From assembly GCA_911728435.2 (NCBI GenBank), contig OU452216.1, positions 5,282,342-5,346,341 of the forward strand: a stretch of DNA of 64,000 nt, given 5' to 3'. Within the stretch, counting starts at the first letter, position 1; each line of letters begins with the position of its first letter. Made by a program: the position numbers and the translations under genes. Below are positions 44,035-55,120 of this stretch, one piece after another. This DNA comes from Apoderus coryli. Lineage: Eukaryota; Arthropoda; Insecta; Coleoptera; Attelabidae. A model generated the notes under the pieces. The model saw nothing but the letters and a program-made list of their open reading frames with translations. It made no database searches and was not told the origin of the DNA.

Positions 44035-44616
44035 TTTTATTTTCATTATTGTGTTATTGTATAAATATTTTATATTTTGATGATGCCTTGTGTTTAAATC
44101 TGTTTTACCTCTACTTTTTTATTATTTTTTTGGTTACGTTTTTAAATTTCTTTGTCTTTATTATTTTATTTTTATTGTTTAAATATTTTATATTTTGATG
44201 ATGCCTTGTGTTTAAATCTGTTTTACCTCTATTCTTTTAATTTTTATTGTTCAAATTTGTTTATTGTTATGCTTTCCTTTTAAAATTTCCGTATCTTTTT
44301 ATTTTTATTGTATAAATATTTGGTAATTTTATGATGTCTTTTTGTTTAAATCTGTTTAACCTCTATTTTTTTATTATTGTTTTGGTTACGTTTTTAAATT
44401 TCTTTATTTTTATTATTTTATTTTTATGATGATTTTTTGTTTAACCTCTATTTTTTATTATTTTTTTTTACGTTTTTAAATTTATTTTTCTTTATTATTT
44501 TATTTTTATTGTATTAATGTTTTGTATTTTTATGATGCCGTTTTGTTTAAATCTGTGTTACCACTATTTTTTATTTGCATTCATTTTTTTATTGTTATGC
44601 CTTCCTTTTTAAATTT

Positions 44617-44820
44617 CTTAAAATTTGATCACATCTTCCACACATACGCTGAAATGGGATGGTTTACAATGGATGTCAGACGAAAATTTCAAATTTCTGC
44701 CTCATTGGTATGAAAATTTCAATTTAGATCATCAGTTCATATGGGGAATGATCTTAACGTTCGTGATCACTGGAGACTGTCAATGCCTCATCATCGCACT
44801 GCGTTATTCTAGTGATGTTA
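44617..44820 (+). repeat. Array block 6 (long form)
   Basis: Long form with GGTATGAAAATTTCAATTTA and a damaged end (TTATTCTAGTGATGT instead of TTCCAGAGA). Confidence 0.55.
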
Positions 44821-45411
44821 TTTTTTATTTTCATTATTGTTTTTATTGGTATGCCTTCCCTTTTAAATTTCTTTATTTTTAATTATTATTGTATAAATAT
44901 TTTTTATTTTGATGATGCCTTCTGTCTAAATCTGTTTTACCTCTATTTTTTATATTTATAATTTTTTTTATTGTTATGCCTTCCTTTTAAAATTTCCTTA
45001 TTTTTATTTTATAAATATTTTGTAATTTTATGATGCCATTTTGTTTAAACTCTATTTTGTATTATTTTTTTTTGTTACGTTTTTAAATTTCTTTGTCATT
45101 ATTATTTTATTTTTATTGTATAAATGTTTTGTATTTTTATGATGGCTTTTTGTTTAACCTCTATTTTTTTATAATTTTTTTGGTTACGTTTTTAAATCTC
45201 TTTATTTTTATTATTTTGTTTTTATGATGGCTTTTTGTTTAACCTCTATTTTTTATTTTTTTTGTTACGTTTTTAAATTTCTTTTTCTTTATTATTTTAT
45301 TTTTATTGTATAAATGTTTTGTATTTTTATGATGCCTTTTTGTTTAAATCTGTGTTACCACTATTTTTTATTTGCATTCATTTTTTAATTGTTATGCTGT
45401 CCTTTTTAAAT

Positions 45412-45603
45412 TTCTTAAAATTTGATCGCATCTTCCACACACGCTGAAATGGGATGGCTTACAATGGATGTCAGACGAAAATATCAAATTGCCCCCTCAT
45501 TTCGATTGAGATCATCAGTTCATATGGGGAATGATCTTAACGTTCGTGATCGCTGGAGACTGACAATGCCTCATCATCGCAATTCGATATTCCAGAGAAG
45601 GGA
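45412..45603 (+). repeat. Array block 7 (short form)
   Basis: Short form without the TGA. The frame reads GWLTMDVRRKYQIAPSFRLR, then SSVHMGNDLNVRDRWRLTMP and HHRNSIFQRR. Confidence 0.55.
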
Positions 45604-45987
45604 ATTTTTATTTTCATTATTTTTTTATTGTTATGCTTTCCCTTTTAATTTTCTTTATTTTGAATTATTATTGTATTAATATTTTTTATTTTGATGATGC
45701 CTGTTTAAATCTGTTTTACCTCTATTTTTTATATTTATAATTTACTTAATTGTTATGCATTCCTTTTAAAATTTCCGTATCTTTTTATTTTTATTATTTT
45801 ATTTTTATAATGGATTTTTGTTTAACCTCTATTTTTTATTATGTTTTTTGTTACGTTTTTAATTTTCTTTTTCTTTATTATTTTATTTTTATTGTATAAA
45901 TGTTTTGTATTTTTATTATGCCTTTTTGTTTAAATCTGTGTTTTTATTTGCATTCATTTTTTTATTGTTATGCCTTCCTTTTTAAAT

Positions 45988-46192
45988 TTGTTAAAATTTG
46001 ATCACATCTTCCACACATACGCTGAAATGGGATGGCTTACAATGGATGTCAAACGAAAATTTCAAATTGCCTCCTCATTGGTATGAAAGTTTCAATTTAG
46101 ATCATCAGTTCATATGAGGAATGATCATAACGTTCGTGATCGCTGGAGACTGACAATGCCTCATCATTGCACTGCGTTATTCCAGAGAAGTT
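45988..46192 (+). repeat. Array block 8 (long form)
   Basis: Long form with TGA in GGTATGAAAGTTTC; the flanking T-rich spacers are shared with block 4. Confidence 0.55.
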
Positions 46193-46800
46193 TATTTTTA
46201 TTTTCATTATTGTTTTGATTGTTATGCCTTCCCTTTTAAATTTCTTTATTTTTAATTATTATTGTATAAATATTTTTTATTTTGATGATGCTTTCTGTTT
46301 AAATCTGTTTTACCTCTATTTTTTAGATTTATAATTTTTTTATTCTTATGCCTTCCTTTTAAAATTTCCGTATCTTTTTATTTTTATTGTATAAATATTT
46401 TGTAATTTTATGATGCCTTTTTGTTTAAATCTGTTTAACCACTATTTTTTTATTATTTTTTGGTTACGTTTTTAAATTTCTTTATTTTATCTTTATGATG
46501 GCTTTTTGTTTAACCTCTATTTTTTATTATTTTTTTTTGTTACGTTTTTAATTTTTTTTCTTTATTATTTTATTTTTATTGTATAAATGTTTTGTATTTT
46601 TATGATGCCTTTTTGTTTAAATCTGTTTAACCTCTATTTTTTTATTATTTTTTTTGTTACGTTTTTAAATTTCTTTTTCTTTATTATTTTATTTTTATTG
46701 TATAAATGTTTTGTATTTTTATTATGCCTTTTTGTTTAAATAAATATAATTATTTTTTATTTGCATTCATTTTTTATTGTTATACCTTCCTTTTTAAATT

Positions 46801-46992
46801 TCTTAAAATTTGATCACATCTTCCACACACGCTGAAATGGGATGGTTTACAATGGATGTCAGACGAAAATTTCAAATTGCCTCCTCATTTCGATTTAGAT
46901 CATCAGTTCATATAGAGAATAATCTTAACGTTCGTGATCGCTGGAGACTGACAATGCCTCATCATCGCAATTCGATATTCCAGAGAAGGTAA
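46801..46992 (+). repeat. Array block 9 (short form)
   Basis: Short form. The frame reads GWFTMDVRRKFQIASSFRFR, then SSVHIENNLNVRDRWRLTMP and HHRNSIFQRR, ending with the block. Confidence 0.55.
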
Positions 46993-47260
46993 ATTTTATT
47001 TTCATTATTTTTTTATTGTTATGTTTTGCCTTTTAAATTTCTTTATTTTTAATTATTATGGTATAAATATTTGTTATTTTGATGATGCCTGTTTAAATCT
47101 GATTTACCTCTATTTTTTATATTTATATATTTTTTGATTGTTATGTTATGCCTTCCTTTTAAATTTTCCTTATCCTTTTATTTTTAGTGTATAAATATTT
47201 TATAATTTTATGATGCATTTCTGTTTAAATATGTTTAACCTGTATTTATTATTTTTACTA

Positions 47261-48290
47261 ATTTTTTTATTGTTAGGTATTATTAAATAAAAAAAGTATA
47301 TATATATATATATACTGATGCTCATGGTTGATTGCGATCTACACTTCTGTATTAAGGAATTTTCAAATACATATGATTTTAACTTTACACACAAAATTGT
47401 GTCATACTGTTCCACTACTTATATTATAATAATAATTACGAATTTCTATCGCGTATATAACTTGTTGAAACAAAATATTTCAGAACTTTCTTTGCATGAA
47501 CAACAAACTATACCCAAATGAATTGTTTGTCTTGAATGTTTTAGAGGTGCTCAGGTGAATAGTTTCTGAGATTAATAATAAGTTTTACTAGAAGATAGAT
47601 ACTTTCAAACAAAAATTAACACAATGAACAATTCTGTTTTTAAACGCTGTTGATGTAACATAATATATGCATTGACTGTGGTAAATGATAAGTCTTTTTC
47701 AGGGAACAAAACAAAAAATGTTAATTGGTTAAAAACTTAGTGAGGCACTGCCTCAATTTCCTCATAGGACTAGCCGCCCCTGTCAGACACGGCACTGTAG
47801 CTGTAGGTAGTTTTATCAATGAAGAGAGAAAAGACTGATAATTCAATCATGATTTATTGTTCAATATATCCCTCACTAAAGTTGACAAAACTAAAAAGCG
47901 TAAGGAACGTCTGCCGCAGCCAATCGCCATAAATGTCTTGAACATAATGGCCGGGGCGTGAATTCTCTATCTCCAATAGAGTTGAAATTATAGGGTTTCG
48001 GAATATTTGTTTGAAGTTATGTGATAATCCACTTCGAATAAAGTTATATAATGATACAGTAACATGATGTACCTATATGAATAGACGATATTCTGAAAGT
48101 AAATAAGTGAATCTCCTAACAAATTGAATTTGAGGGTCTAACAATGTGAAATCAATACAATCAACAACAAATACAAACGAAATAAACTGTTGCTATGGAT
48201 GTACGAATAGCTCTCCATATTTAACTGGCGAATTCTCTCAAAAATACCAATTGAATTATACCCAGAACCCATTTTCCACAGGAGTAGCCT
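47261..48290. other. No gene seen; transposon terminus at 47728-47782
   Basis: A (TA)n run lies at about 47298-47314. On the minus strand from 47782 the sequence reads CAGGGGCGGCTAGTCCTATG followed by AGGAAATTGAGGCAGTGCC. This is the same terminus family as 7025 (CAGTGGCGGCTTGTCCTATG). The matching other end was not found. No gene was recognised. Confidence 0.45.
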
Positions 48291-48700
48291 AAACTAAGGA
48301 CTTCAGGTGGTCCATATGAATCCAGTGGGTTTAAATCCGGGGCTGGCTTAGGTATACCGCGCGTTGTGTGTGTGGCAACTACTTAGTGGCTAAAAGGTAT
48401 GAGTAGTGGGGGCGCCTAAGGTATCCCAATAACTACTAGTAGTTAGGGACCTCCCTGGGCTTCTCCCACCCCAACCTACCATATAGGCACCAGTAGCTAC
48501 GCGCCCATCGGGTGCGTACATTGGCGTCACCCGAGTCACCATATAGCCACATTGGGGTCACCTGAGTCAGCGCAGGGTTTACTTCAGTAGCCACCCACCT
48601 GGGGACACTTGAGCCAGACCGGGGTCGTTGACCTTGGCTGTAACAACTGACACGGCTGCTACTCCCGTCTGCTGGGTGATATACCAAGTTGGTATGTTTA
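48291..48700. other. GC-richer island of unknown origin
   Basis: About 400 bases much richer in G and C than anything nearby, rich in CACC, GGGG and ACTAGTAGTTAG words. A minus-strand frame (48436-48687) stays open for about 80 codons and is rich in Arg, Ser, Trp and Val, but I see no motif and no reliable start. It may be the 5' region of a retroelement or an exon; I cannot decide. Confidence 0.3.
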
Positions 48701-49360
48701 AATAGAGGTTATGCGGGCACCAGACAATTTGGTACATGCAGGCAAAAAGAGAAGTTAATCATAAAATGTTGTCTAATCCTAGACATTATTTAAAATAAAT
48801 AATATTTTAACTTATAATTGGCTAAAAATTATACTACGACGCCTATGATTAAATATTCAAAAACGTAATTTTTTACTTAAATAGCGTTTTGTAAATGTTT
48901 TGGAATTTACCTTTGTTCCCACTTTTCCCTTAGGTTGCATATTTTAAATCATTTATAATTTCTATTGAATATTTGTACACAATAATGTAAATTAAATCAA
49001 TAATAATTTTCGCCGTTTTCAGCATTACTTATTTTGTATACAGGGTGAACTATCACTCAGTACAAAAATTTTAACTGGACGTAGAGAAAAATACGATTTA
49101 ACAGAATCGCCTTTCAAAAAAATTCCAACATTTTTATTAAAGGAGAAAATAATTTTTTTGTAAATCATATTAAACTCCCTTTTTACGACGCCTATGACCG
49201 CGAAGTTTAAATTAGACATTAGTTTAAAGGTTATGCTGCAGCACCATGTTGCCAAGTGTATCGAATTACCGCGCATTTAAAGTAAACAATTTATTTACAA
49301 AGTGTAGATAGGTAAGTAATTATGTGACTACAATCTTACTAAATATTATATGAGCACCTA
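48701..49360. other. No gene seen
   Basis: AT-rich. A TATACAGGGTGAAC word at 49037 looks like a DNA-element end. A minus-strand open frame here carries no recognisable motif. Confidence 0.3.
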
Positions 49361-49361
49361 C

Positions 49362-49580
49362 CTTTCGGATATGTCTAACTCTGAGTGTTGCACTTTTGTT
49401 TGTTTTCTTTAAAACATCCTGAGGACCGCTTGGTTTCCCTCGTTCACTCTTCTTGTTTAACGTGAGGTACTCAGCCCGACGACCACGACAAGGTGGATCC
49501 CCTCCGTCAGGAAAACCCCAGGGTAACAAAAAACACACAAATGCAAATGACACTAGCACTTGATTAAGGTCAAAGAACTA
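49362..49580 (-). other. Exon-like open frame with a splice donor
   Basis: The minus-strand frame has no in-frame ATG in its first part; its leftmost possible codon is after a TGA near 49577. It reads QVLVSFAFVCFLLPWGFPDG, then CRGRRAEYLTLNKKSERGKP and SGPQDVLKKTNKSATLRVRH, then IRK at a good donor, AAG/GTAGGT, at about 49362. GC content is higher than the surroundings. The hydrophobic start could be a signal-like segment or translated intron. I do not recognise the product; it could be a real internal exon or part of a transposon. Confidence 0.3.
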
Positions 49581-50747
49581 CAACAACAAATGTTAAAACA
49601 GGCCACCGTTCACTTCACCACACTTGTTTACGCGCTTAATCACTGAACTTCGGATACGTGCAAAAACACCAGGATTATTGCGGATTTGTTGATCAGCTGC
49701 CCCTCAATTTGTAGTCGTAACTGCTGTTCATTACCAATCTCCGTTTCATGTAGATGTAAAATTATTATTATTTTACATAACTCGTTCATGTTTTACAACA
49801 GGAACTTCTCGGGCATCACTCATCACAGTAATAATATGTTAATTCCACGTTTGAATAAGGCATTTTCAATAATTAAATTCAATTTTTTAAACATTCAAAA
49901 CACAATGAAGGAATATAATAATGCAAAGTCAAAAACGCGATGACAAATGACATACCAACAACTTAAGGATATTATCAAAATATCGATATATCGGAATAAA
50001 AAATATCCATAGTCACATCGATAATTTACACTTCATTATAACGATATATTGATATATTATTACCTTAGAATTTCGAATATAAAGAGTATATCGCCGATAA
50101 TTTCATTAAGCAGATATATCGATATATTCCATTCGATATACCACTGGGCTTTGCCAACGATAGTGCCAATGTATCGGATCACACATCTGTATTTATTAAC
50201 ATTAGTGTAGTTTCTAGTTATTGTTGTATTTATATTAAAAATATTACTATTTTATCGGATGAAAATGTACGATATCGATTGTTGAAATTTCAATAACAAA
50301 CACGATCGATAGTGACAAAACTTGCATAATAATTATTCGTGAGTGCAAGCTTGCCAGATTTGGTAAAAAAAGCCATAGTCAATAGACGCTAAATATTCTT
50401 AGTTAGCTCTTGGCTTCCAAATTTGGTGATTCACCATTCATCACATCATTAATATCTACGTTATTTCATAATATATTCATATTTATAATATTTCCGACAA
50501 AATTTTTGTTTAGCGTTCGTAGGCAACCCGTTTTTCATATGGTGTACTTTATTCTGCCTAAGATGTAAAGTATGTAATGTGCAATTTCTAACGTCTATTT
50601 TCCACGATTTTTTATGTAATGTTAAAACAAACATAGTTACGTGAGAAATTTCACGTCCCTTTTAAAAAAAAATTCAAGTGAGGGCGAGTGGTAGGTGAGA
50701 TGCCACATCAGCCAATCTGATCTGAGAAATTTGTGAGGAATTTCTTG
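49581..50747. other. No gene seen; ATCGAT-rich patch at 49965-50150
   Basis: Segment 49965-50150 is crowded with TATCGATA/ATATATCG words, like 55790-55890 and 56300-56430, and may be a relic of the same hAT-like MITE family. The rest is unrecognised AT-rich DNA. Confidence 0.4.
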
Positions 50748-50789
50748 CGAACGTGTAGGGATGTTGATATCGAAAAAAAATATCGATAT

Positions 50790-51012
50790 TGTAGACATTT
50801 TAGTGTCTCGTTATGTAGTGTGTCTACGATTCCAAGACAGTTGACGTTGACATTGAAGGAGATACGTCAGAAATATGAAAATGACAGATGAAGTCTATGC
50901 TTTTAGTGTGTGGTTATGTTTTAGAGGTTAAGTTGTGATTTTGTTGTTTATGAATAAATATAGTCTTTTTTTAAATTTATGTTCGGCATCCTTATTTTAA
51001 CGAAGCCCTACA
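50790..51012 (+). repeat. 5' LTR
   Basis: Begins TGTAGACATT and ends CCCTACA (inverted TGTAG/CTACA). It contains AATAAA near 50954. Immediately downstream, AACTCAGAAGTGGGATG (51013 on) sits where the primer-binding site is expected, but I cannot match it to a tRNA 3' end; internal tRNA priming is possible. Confidence 0.95.
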
Positions 51013-51073
51013 AACTCAGAAGTGGGATGAAAAAGTAGTTTACGCGTTATTAAGTGAATATTTTTCCGATATT

Positions 51074-54000
51074 ATGGCTACAAACGAAAATACAACTGAG
51101 ATTTTGTCTGATGACCCCACGGTACCAAACACCGTAAATTCAGCCGCCACACCAGCCGTAACGTTCTCTATTGAAGACATTATTCAAAGTACAGTAAGAA
51201 CGCTTATGTTTCGAGAACAAATTGAGAGAGAAACAAGTGTTCCGCAGCCTCCGAAACCTGTGTATACACACAGCGAGATTGCAGCGCTTCTTCCTGATTT
51301 TTCTGGTATTGGCCAAGATGTAAGCATGTGGATACAACGTCTCGACAGTGTCCAACAAGTCTATCAAGTACCGGACGAGGTTATACAATTAGTTGTGGCA
51401 GGTAAGCTTAAAGGACAAGCTCGTGATTGGTTTTATTCTAGAAATTGTTATGTTACCATGACGTGGGAACATTTGAAAGTTGAGTTATTAAACATGTTTT
51501 CATGTAGACCAGATAAAGTTGTATTAATGAACAATTTTCAATCCAGAATGTGGAAAAAGCATGAAAGTTTCGCTGTATATTTTCATGAAAAAGTTAAATT
51601 AGGTAATTTAGCGGGTCTTAGTGATCTCGACTTGATTGACTATGTTATTGATGGTTTCGATCAACCAGTTTTACCAAGCCAAGCGCGTATGCAACGTTTC
51701 TCGTCATTACAAGAACTACTTTTAGTGATGAACAACGTGACCCGTAGTGACAGATTAGCAAAAGACTCTTTACACTATGCACCGAAGTTTAAGTATAAGC
51801 AAGAATCGTCCGCTGCTGCTCCAAGTACGCGTGTGCAGGCAAGTACGTCCAATTCCAGATCAATGAAATGTTTTAACTGCAATGAAGATGGTCATGTTGC
51901 AGCCAGATGTCCAAAGCCGAAACGCGAGAAGGGCTCTTGCTTTCAGTGTGGGCAGATTACTCATAAAATAGCAGATTGTCCTGAGAGAAAAGCCAGAACG
52001 ACGCATATGGTTCAGCATCCATATTGTGTATCCTTTGATTATAGTGTAATAATTGATAATGCTACTTCTTTTTACAATGTTAATGCACTGATAGATTCTG
52101 GAAGTCCTATCAGTTTGATTAAAGAAAAGTATGTACCTTTTTATTTGCGTGATAATAATGTGTATAATTTCACTGGCATAAATAACTCTAAACTCGAAAT
52201 TTTAGGTACCTTTCAGAAAGATATTGTTATTAATGATTTTATTATAAACGTCAAATTTCTTGTTGTACCCGATGGCACGATGACATATTCAGCCTTATTA
52301 GGCCGTGACTTTCTTTGTAACCCCCTTTTAAAAATTACGTTAGGAGAGAAACTTGAAATTTCAAAAGTAGATAATAAGACTGCGGATGACAATTTCGATG
52401 CCAATTTTGAAAATGAAATTATGAATATCAATTATGACATGAATGAGCCAGAGCCGGCATGTGAAAATTTAAACATAAATAATAGTATTTCTTACAACGA
52501 TTCTAAATTAATAAAAAATATTTATGAACAATATGAATCTAAAGTTAATTCAAATTATGAAGAATCTAATAATTTCGAAATGGAAATAATTTTAAAGCAT
52601 AGTCAACCTATAAGTTTTCGACCTAGGCGATTGTCATTCTCCGAAAAAGAAAAATTACGGAAAATACTAGATGGTTTATTAAAGGAAAATGTTATTCGAC
52701 CCAGTAATTCTCCATACGCTAGCCCTATTGTTATGGTTCCTAAAAAATCCGGGGAATACCGTTTGTGTGTCGACTTCAGAGCACTGAACGCCATTACAGT
52801 CAAAGATAATTTCCCAACCCCCCTTATAGAGGATCACCTTGATATGCTTAAGGATAAAAAATATTTTACAACATTAGATATGAAAAGTGGTTTCCACCAT
52901 ATTAAAGTGGCAGAGTCAAGTATTAAGTATACTTCTTTCGTTACACCATTAGGCCAGTTCGAATACATACGAATGCCATTTGGATTGACAAATGCACCTC
53001 GAGTATTTCAGAGATATACAAATACAATATTTGCTGATTTAATAAGAGAAAATAAAATTTTATTGTATTTAGATGACATTTTGATAGCTACGACAGATTT
53101 CAGTAGTCACTTAGATATATTACAAAACGTTTTCGCTACCGCGGGAAAGCATAAAATAAAGTTTCGACTCGATAAATGTTTCTTTTTGTTTAATGAATGT
53201 TTATATCTCGGGTATCTAATTAATGAACAAGGTATTCGACCCAATCCAGATAATGTTAAAGCACTCTTGGACTACCCTGTACCGAGAAATTCAAAAGAAG
53301 TACACCGTTTCGTTGGATTTGCAAGTTATTTTAGGCGCTTTATTCAGAATTTTTCAATTATATCTAAACCGTTATATAATTTAATCCGAAAAGAAGTAAA
53401 ATTTGATTTTGGTAAAGAGGAATATTCTGCCTTTGAAAAATTGAAAGAATGTTTATGTAATCAACCAATTTTGTCAGTATATTCGCCGAAACTAGAGACC
53501 GAATTGCATTGTGACGCTAGTGCTACTGGTTATGGAGCTATTTTAATGCAAAAGCAACTTAATGGCAAATTTTTACCAGTGTTTTACTTTAGTAAAAGGA
53601 CAACTCCTACCGAATCGAAATACCACAGCTTTGAACTCGAATGTTTATCGATAATTTATGCAATAAAACGGTTCCATGTATATCTTTTTGGTATAAAGTT
53701 TAAAATTATCACGGATTGTGACAGTTTTCGATTAACGTTAAGTAAACAAAATATTAATCCTAGAATTTCACGTTGGGCGATGTTTTTACAAAATTATAAT
53801 TTTGAAATAGAGCATCGCGCAGGTAGTAAAATGTCTCATGTTGATGCGCTTAGTCGTTGTCATAGTATTCTGATTATTGAATCCAATACTTTTGAACGTA
53901 CATTGTCTATTAAACAAGATCGTGATGTTAATATTTGCAAAATTCGTTCACATTTAGAAAATAATGAAGACAAATATTTTGAGCTCAGAGATGGTTTAGT

Positions 54001-55120
54001 TTACCGAAAATATAAAAATGAAAAACTCTTATTTTATGTTCCTGAAAGTATGGAGTACAACGTTATAAGAACTTGTCACGACGATTTAGGTCACGTAGGC
54101 ATAGAGAAGGTTATGAATGCAATAACAAAAGTTTATTGGTTCCCAGAGATGAAGTCTAAAGTCAAGACTTATATTTCTAACTGTCTAAGATGTATAGAAT
54201 TTTCACCCTTGACAGGTAAAGCAGAGGGATATTTGCATAGTATACCGAAAGGTAATCTTCCTTTTCAGGTAGTACATGTTGACCATTTATCACTTGGAAA
54301 GTCGACAAAAGGATTTAGATACGTGTTTTGTGTAGTCGATGCTTTCACAAAGTTTATTAAAATTTATTGTTGCAAAGGAATGACATCCGAAGAATGCATT
54401 TCGCATTTAAAATATTATTTCCGAGACTATAGTAAACCAGTACGTTTAGTCTCAGACCGAGGTACTTGTTTTACTTCTGCTGCGTTTATTGAATTTTTAG
54501 AGATAGAATCTGTGAGGCATACATTAGTTGCAGTAGGTACCCCTAGAGCCAATGGCCAGGTGGAACGTTTTAATAGTTTAATTATTCACATGACTGCAAA
54601 ATTAAGTGAAGATCATACGAAATGGCACGAAGTTGTATCTGAGGTAGAGTTTGCATTAAATAACACAGTTTGTAGATCTACAGGTGAAACCCCTTGCCGT
54701 TTATTGTTTGGCATTGATCAATTAGGTAAAGTAAATGACCGAATAAAGTTAGAATTGGAATCTTTAGATACTGAGAGTACAAGAAATTTAAGTAAAATTA
54801 GAGAAGCTGCTTGTAGTAAAATTATTAAGAATCAAAGTATTAACGAAAATTATTACAATCAGAAAAAGAAACAGCCGTCTATCTATGACGTAGGTGATTA
54901 TGTTATGATCCGAAACGTTGATACAACTCCGGGAATTTCCAAAAAGTTGTTACCTAAATTTAAAGGTCCATACATAGTTAAAAGTGTGTTAGATTTAGAT
55001 CGTTATGTTGTTACTGATATCGAAGGTTTCGAAAATACTCAAAAGCCTTTTAATACTGTGGTAGGACCCGATCAAATGAAACCATATGTATCTGATGAAT
55101 GTGATTTAGTCTGCCAATAG
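51074..55120 (+). CDS. Gag-Pol polyprotein of a Ty3/Gypsy retrotransposon
   Basis: A single 1348-residue frame with no stop or frameshift between gag and pol. Order: a retrotransposon Gag domain (about 85-230, GKLKGQARDWFYS); two zinc knuckles of CX2CX4HX4C type (first Cys at 266 and 289); aspartic protease (IDSGSP, catalytic D341, and LLGRDFL near 407); reverse transcriptase with LDMKSGFH (D602) and YLDD (D667, D668); RNase H (CDAS, D814; TDCDSF, D881); integrase with an HHCC finger (H1002, H1007, C1037, C1040) and D1070, D1128, E1164 (35 residues between the last two); and a C-terminal KFKGPYIVKSV segment of GPY/F type. All key residues are present, so the protein is probably functional. 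No envelope frame follows. I would place it near Mdg3/Micropia-like lineages, with low certainty. Confidence 0.95.
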   Translation: MATNENTTEILSDDPTVPNTVNSAATPAVTFSIEDIIQSTVRTLMFREQIERETSVPQPPKPVYTHSEIAALLPDFSGIGQDVSMWIQRLDSVQQVYQVPDEVIQLVVAGKLKGQARDWFYSRNCYVTMTWEHLKVELLNMFSCRPDKVVLMNNFQSRMWKKHESFAVYFHEKVKLGNLAGLSDLDLIDYVIDGFDQPVLPSQARMQRFSSLQELLLVMNNVTRSDRLAKDSLHYAPKFKYKQESSAAAPSTRVQASTSNSRSMKCFNCNEDGHVAARCPKPKREKGSCFQCGQITHKIADCPERKARTTHMVQHPYCVSFDYSVIIDNATSFYNVNALIDSGSPISLIKEKYVPFYLRDNNVYNFTGINNSKLEILGTFQKDIVINDFIINVKFLVVPDGTMTYSALLGRDFLCNPLLKITLGEKLEISKVDNKTADDNFDANFENEIMNINYDMNEPEPACENLNINNSISYNDSKLIKNIYEQYESKVNSNYEESNNFEMEIILKHSQPISFRPRRLSFSEKEKLRKILDGLLKENVIRPSNSPYASPIVMVPKKSGEYRLCVDFRALNAITVKDNFPTPLIEDHLDMLKDKKYFTTLDMKSGFHHIKVAESSIKYTSFVTPLGQFEYIRMPFGLTNAPRVFQRYTNTIFADLIRENKILLYLDDILIATTDFSSHLDILQNVFATAGKHKIKFRLDKCFFLFNECLYLGYLINEQGIRPNPDNVKALLDYPVPRNSKEVHRFVGFASYFRRFIQNFSIISKPLYNLIRKEVKFDFGKEEYSAFEKLKECLCNQPILSVYSPKLETELHCDASATGYGAILMQKQLNGKFLPVFYFSKRTTPTESKYHSFELECLSIIYAIKRFHVYLFGIKFKIITDCDSFRLTLSKQNINPRISRWAMFLQNYNFEIEHRAGSKMSHVDALSRCHSILIIESNTFERTLSIKQDRDVNICKIRSHLENNEDKYFELRDGLVYRKYKNEKLLFYVPESMEYNVIRTCHDDLGHVGIEKVMNAITKVYWFPEMKSKVKTYISNCLRCIEFSPLTGKAEGYLHSIPKGNLPFQVVHVDHLSLGKSTKGFRYVFCVVDAFTKFIKIYCCKGMTSEECISHLKYYFRDYSKPVRLVSDRGTCFTSAAFIEFLEIESVRHTLVAVGTPRANGQVERFNSLIIHMTAKLSEDHTKWHEVVSEVEFALNNTVCRSTGETPCRLLFGIDQLGKVNDRIKLELESLDTESTRNLSKIREAACSKIIKNQSINENYYNQKKKQPSIYDVGDYVMIRNVDTTPGISKKLLPKFKGPYIVKSVLDLDRYVVTDIEGFENTQKPFNTVVGPDQMKPYVSDECDLVCQ

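Larger units (their letters stand above)
38950..47260. repeat. 8.3 kb T-rich repeat array with nine LINE-derived blocks
   Basis: The plus strand is overwhelmingly T-rich. It is built from short units such as GTTACGTTTTTAAATTTCTT, TTTATGATGGCTTTTTGTTT and AACCTCTATTTTTTATTATT. Between 39603 and 40300 the word AACCTCTA recurs at spacings of 85, 118, 87, 118, 85, 119 and 85, that is, a ~204 bp dimer. Nine ~180 bp blocks of normal composition are embedded at about 39289, 40474, 42454, 43065, 43860, 44617, 45412, 45988 and 46801. The array is interrupted at about 41205-42040 by a LINE endonuclease-region fragment. Apparent open frames in it are T-rich artefacts. Confidence 0.9.

Noticed and set aside
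39339..46992. Open frames of 60-111 codons in the T-rich array
   Set aside because: They are Phe/Leu-rich translations of T runs joined to a decayed LINE block; long-form blocks share a stop.
51140..52803. Minus-strand frames of 66-82 codons inside the Gypsy element
   Set aside because: They are shadows of the intact Gag-Pol frame on the plus strand.
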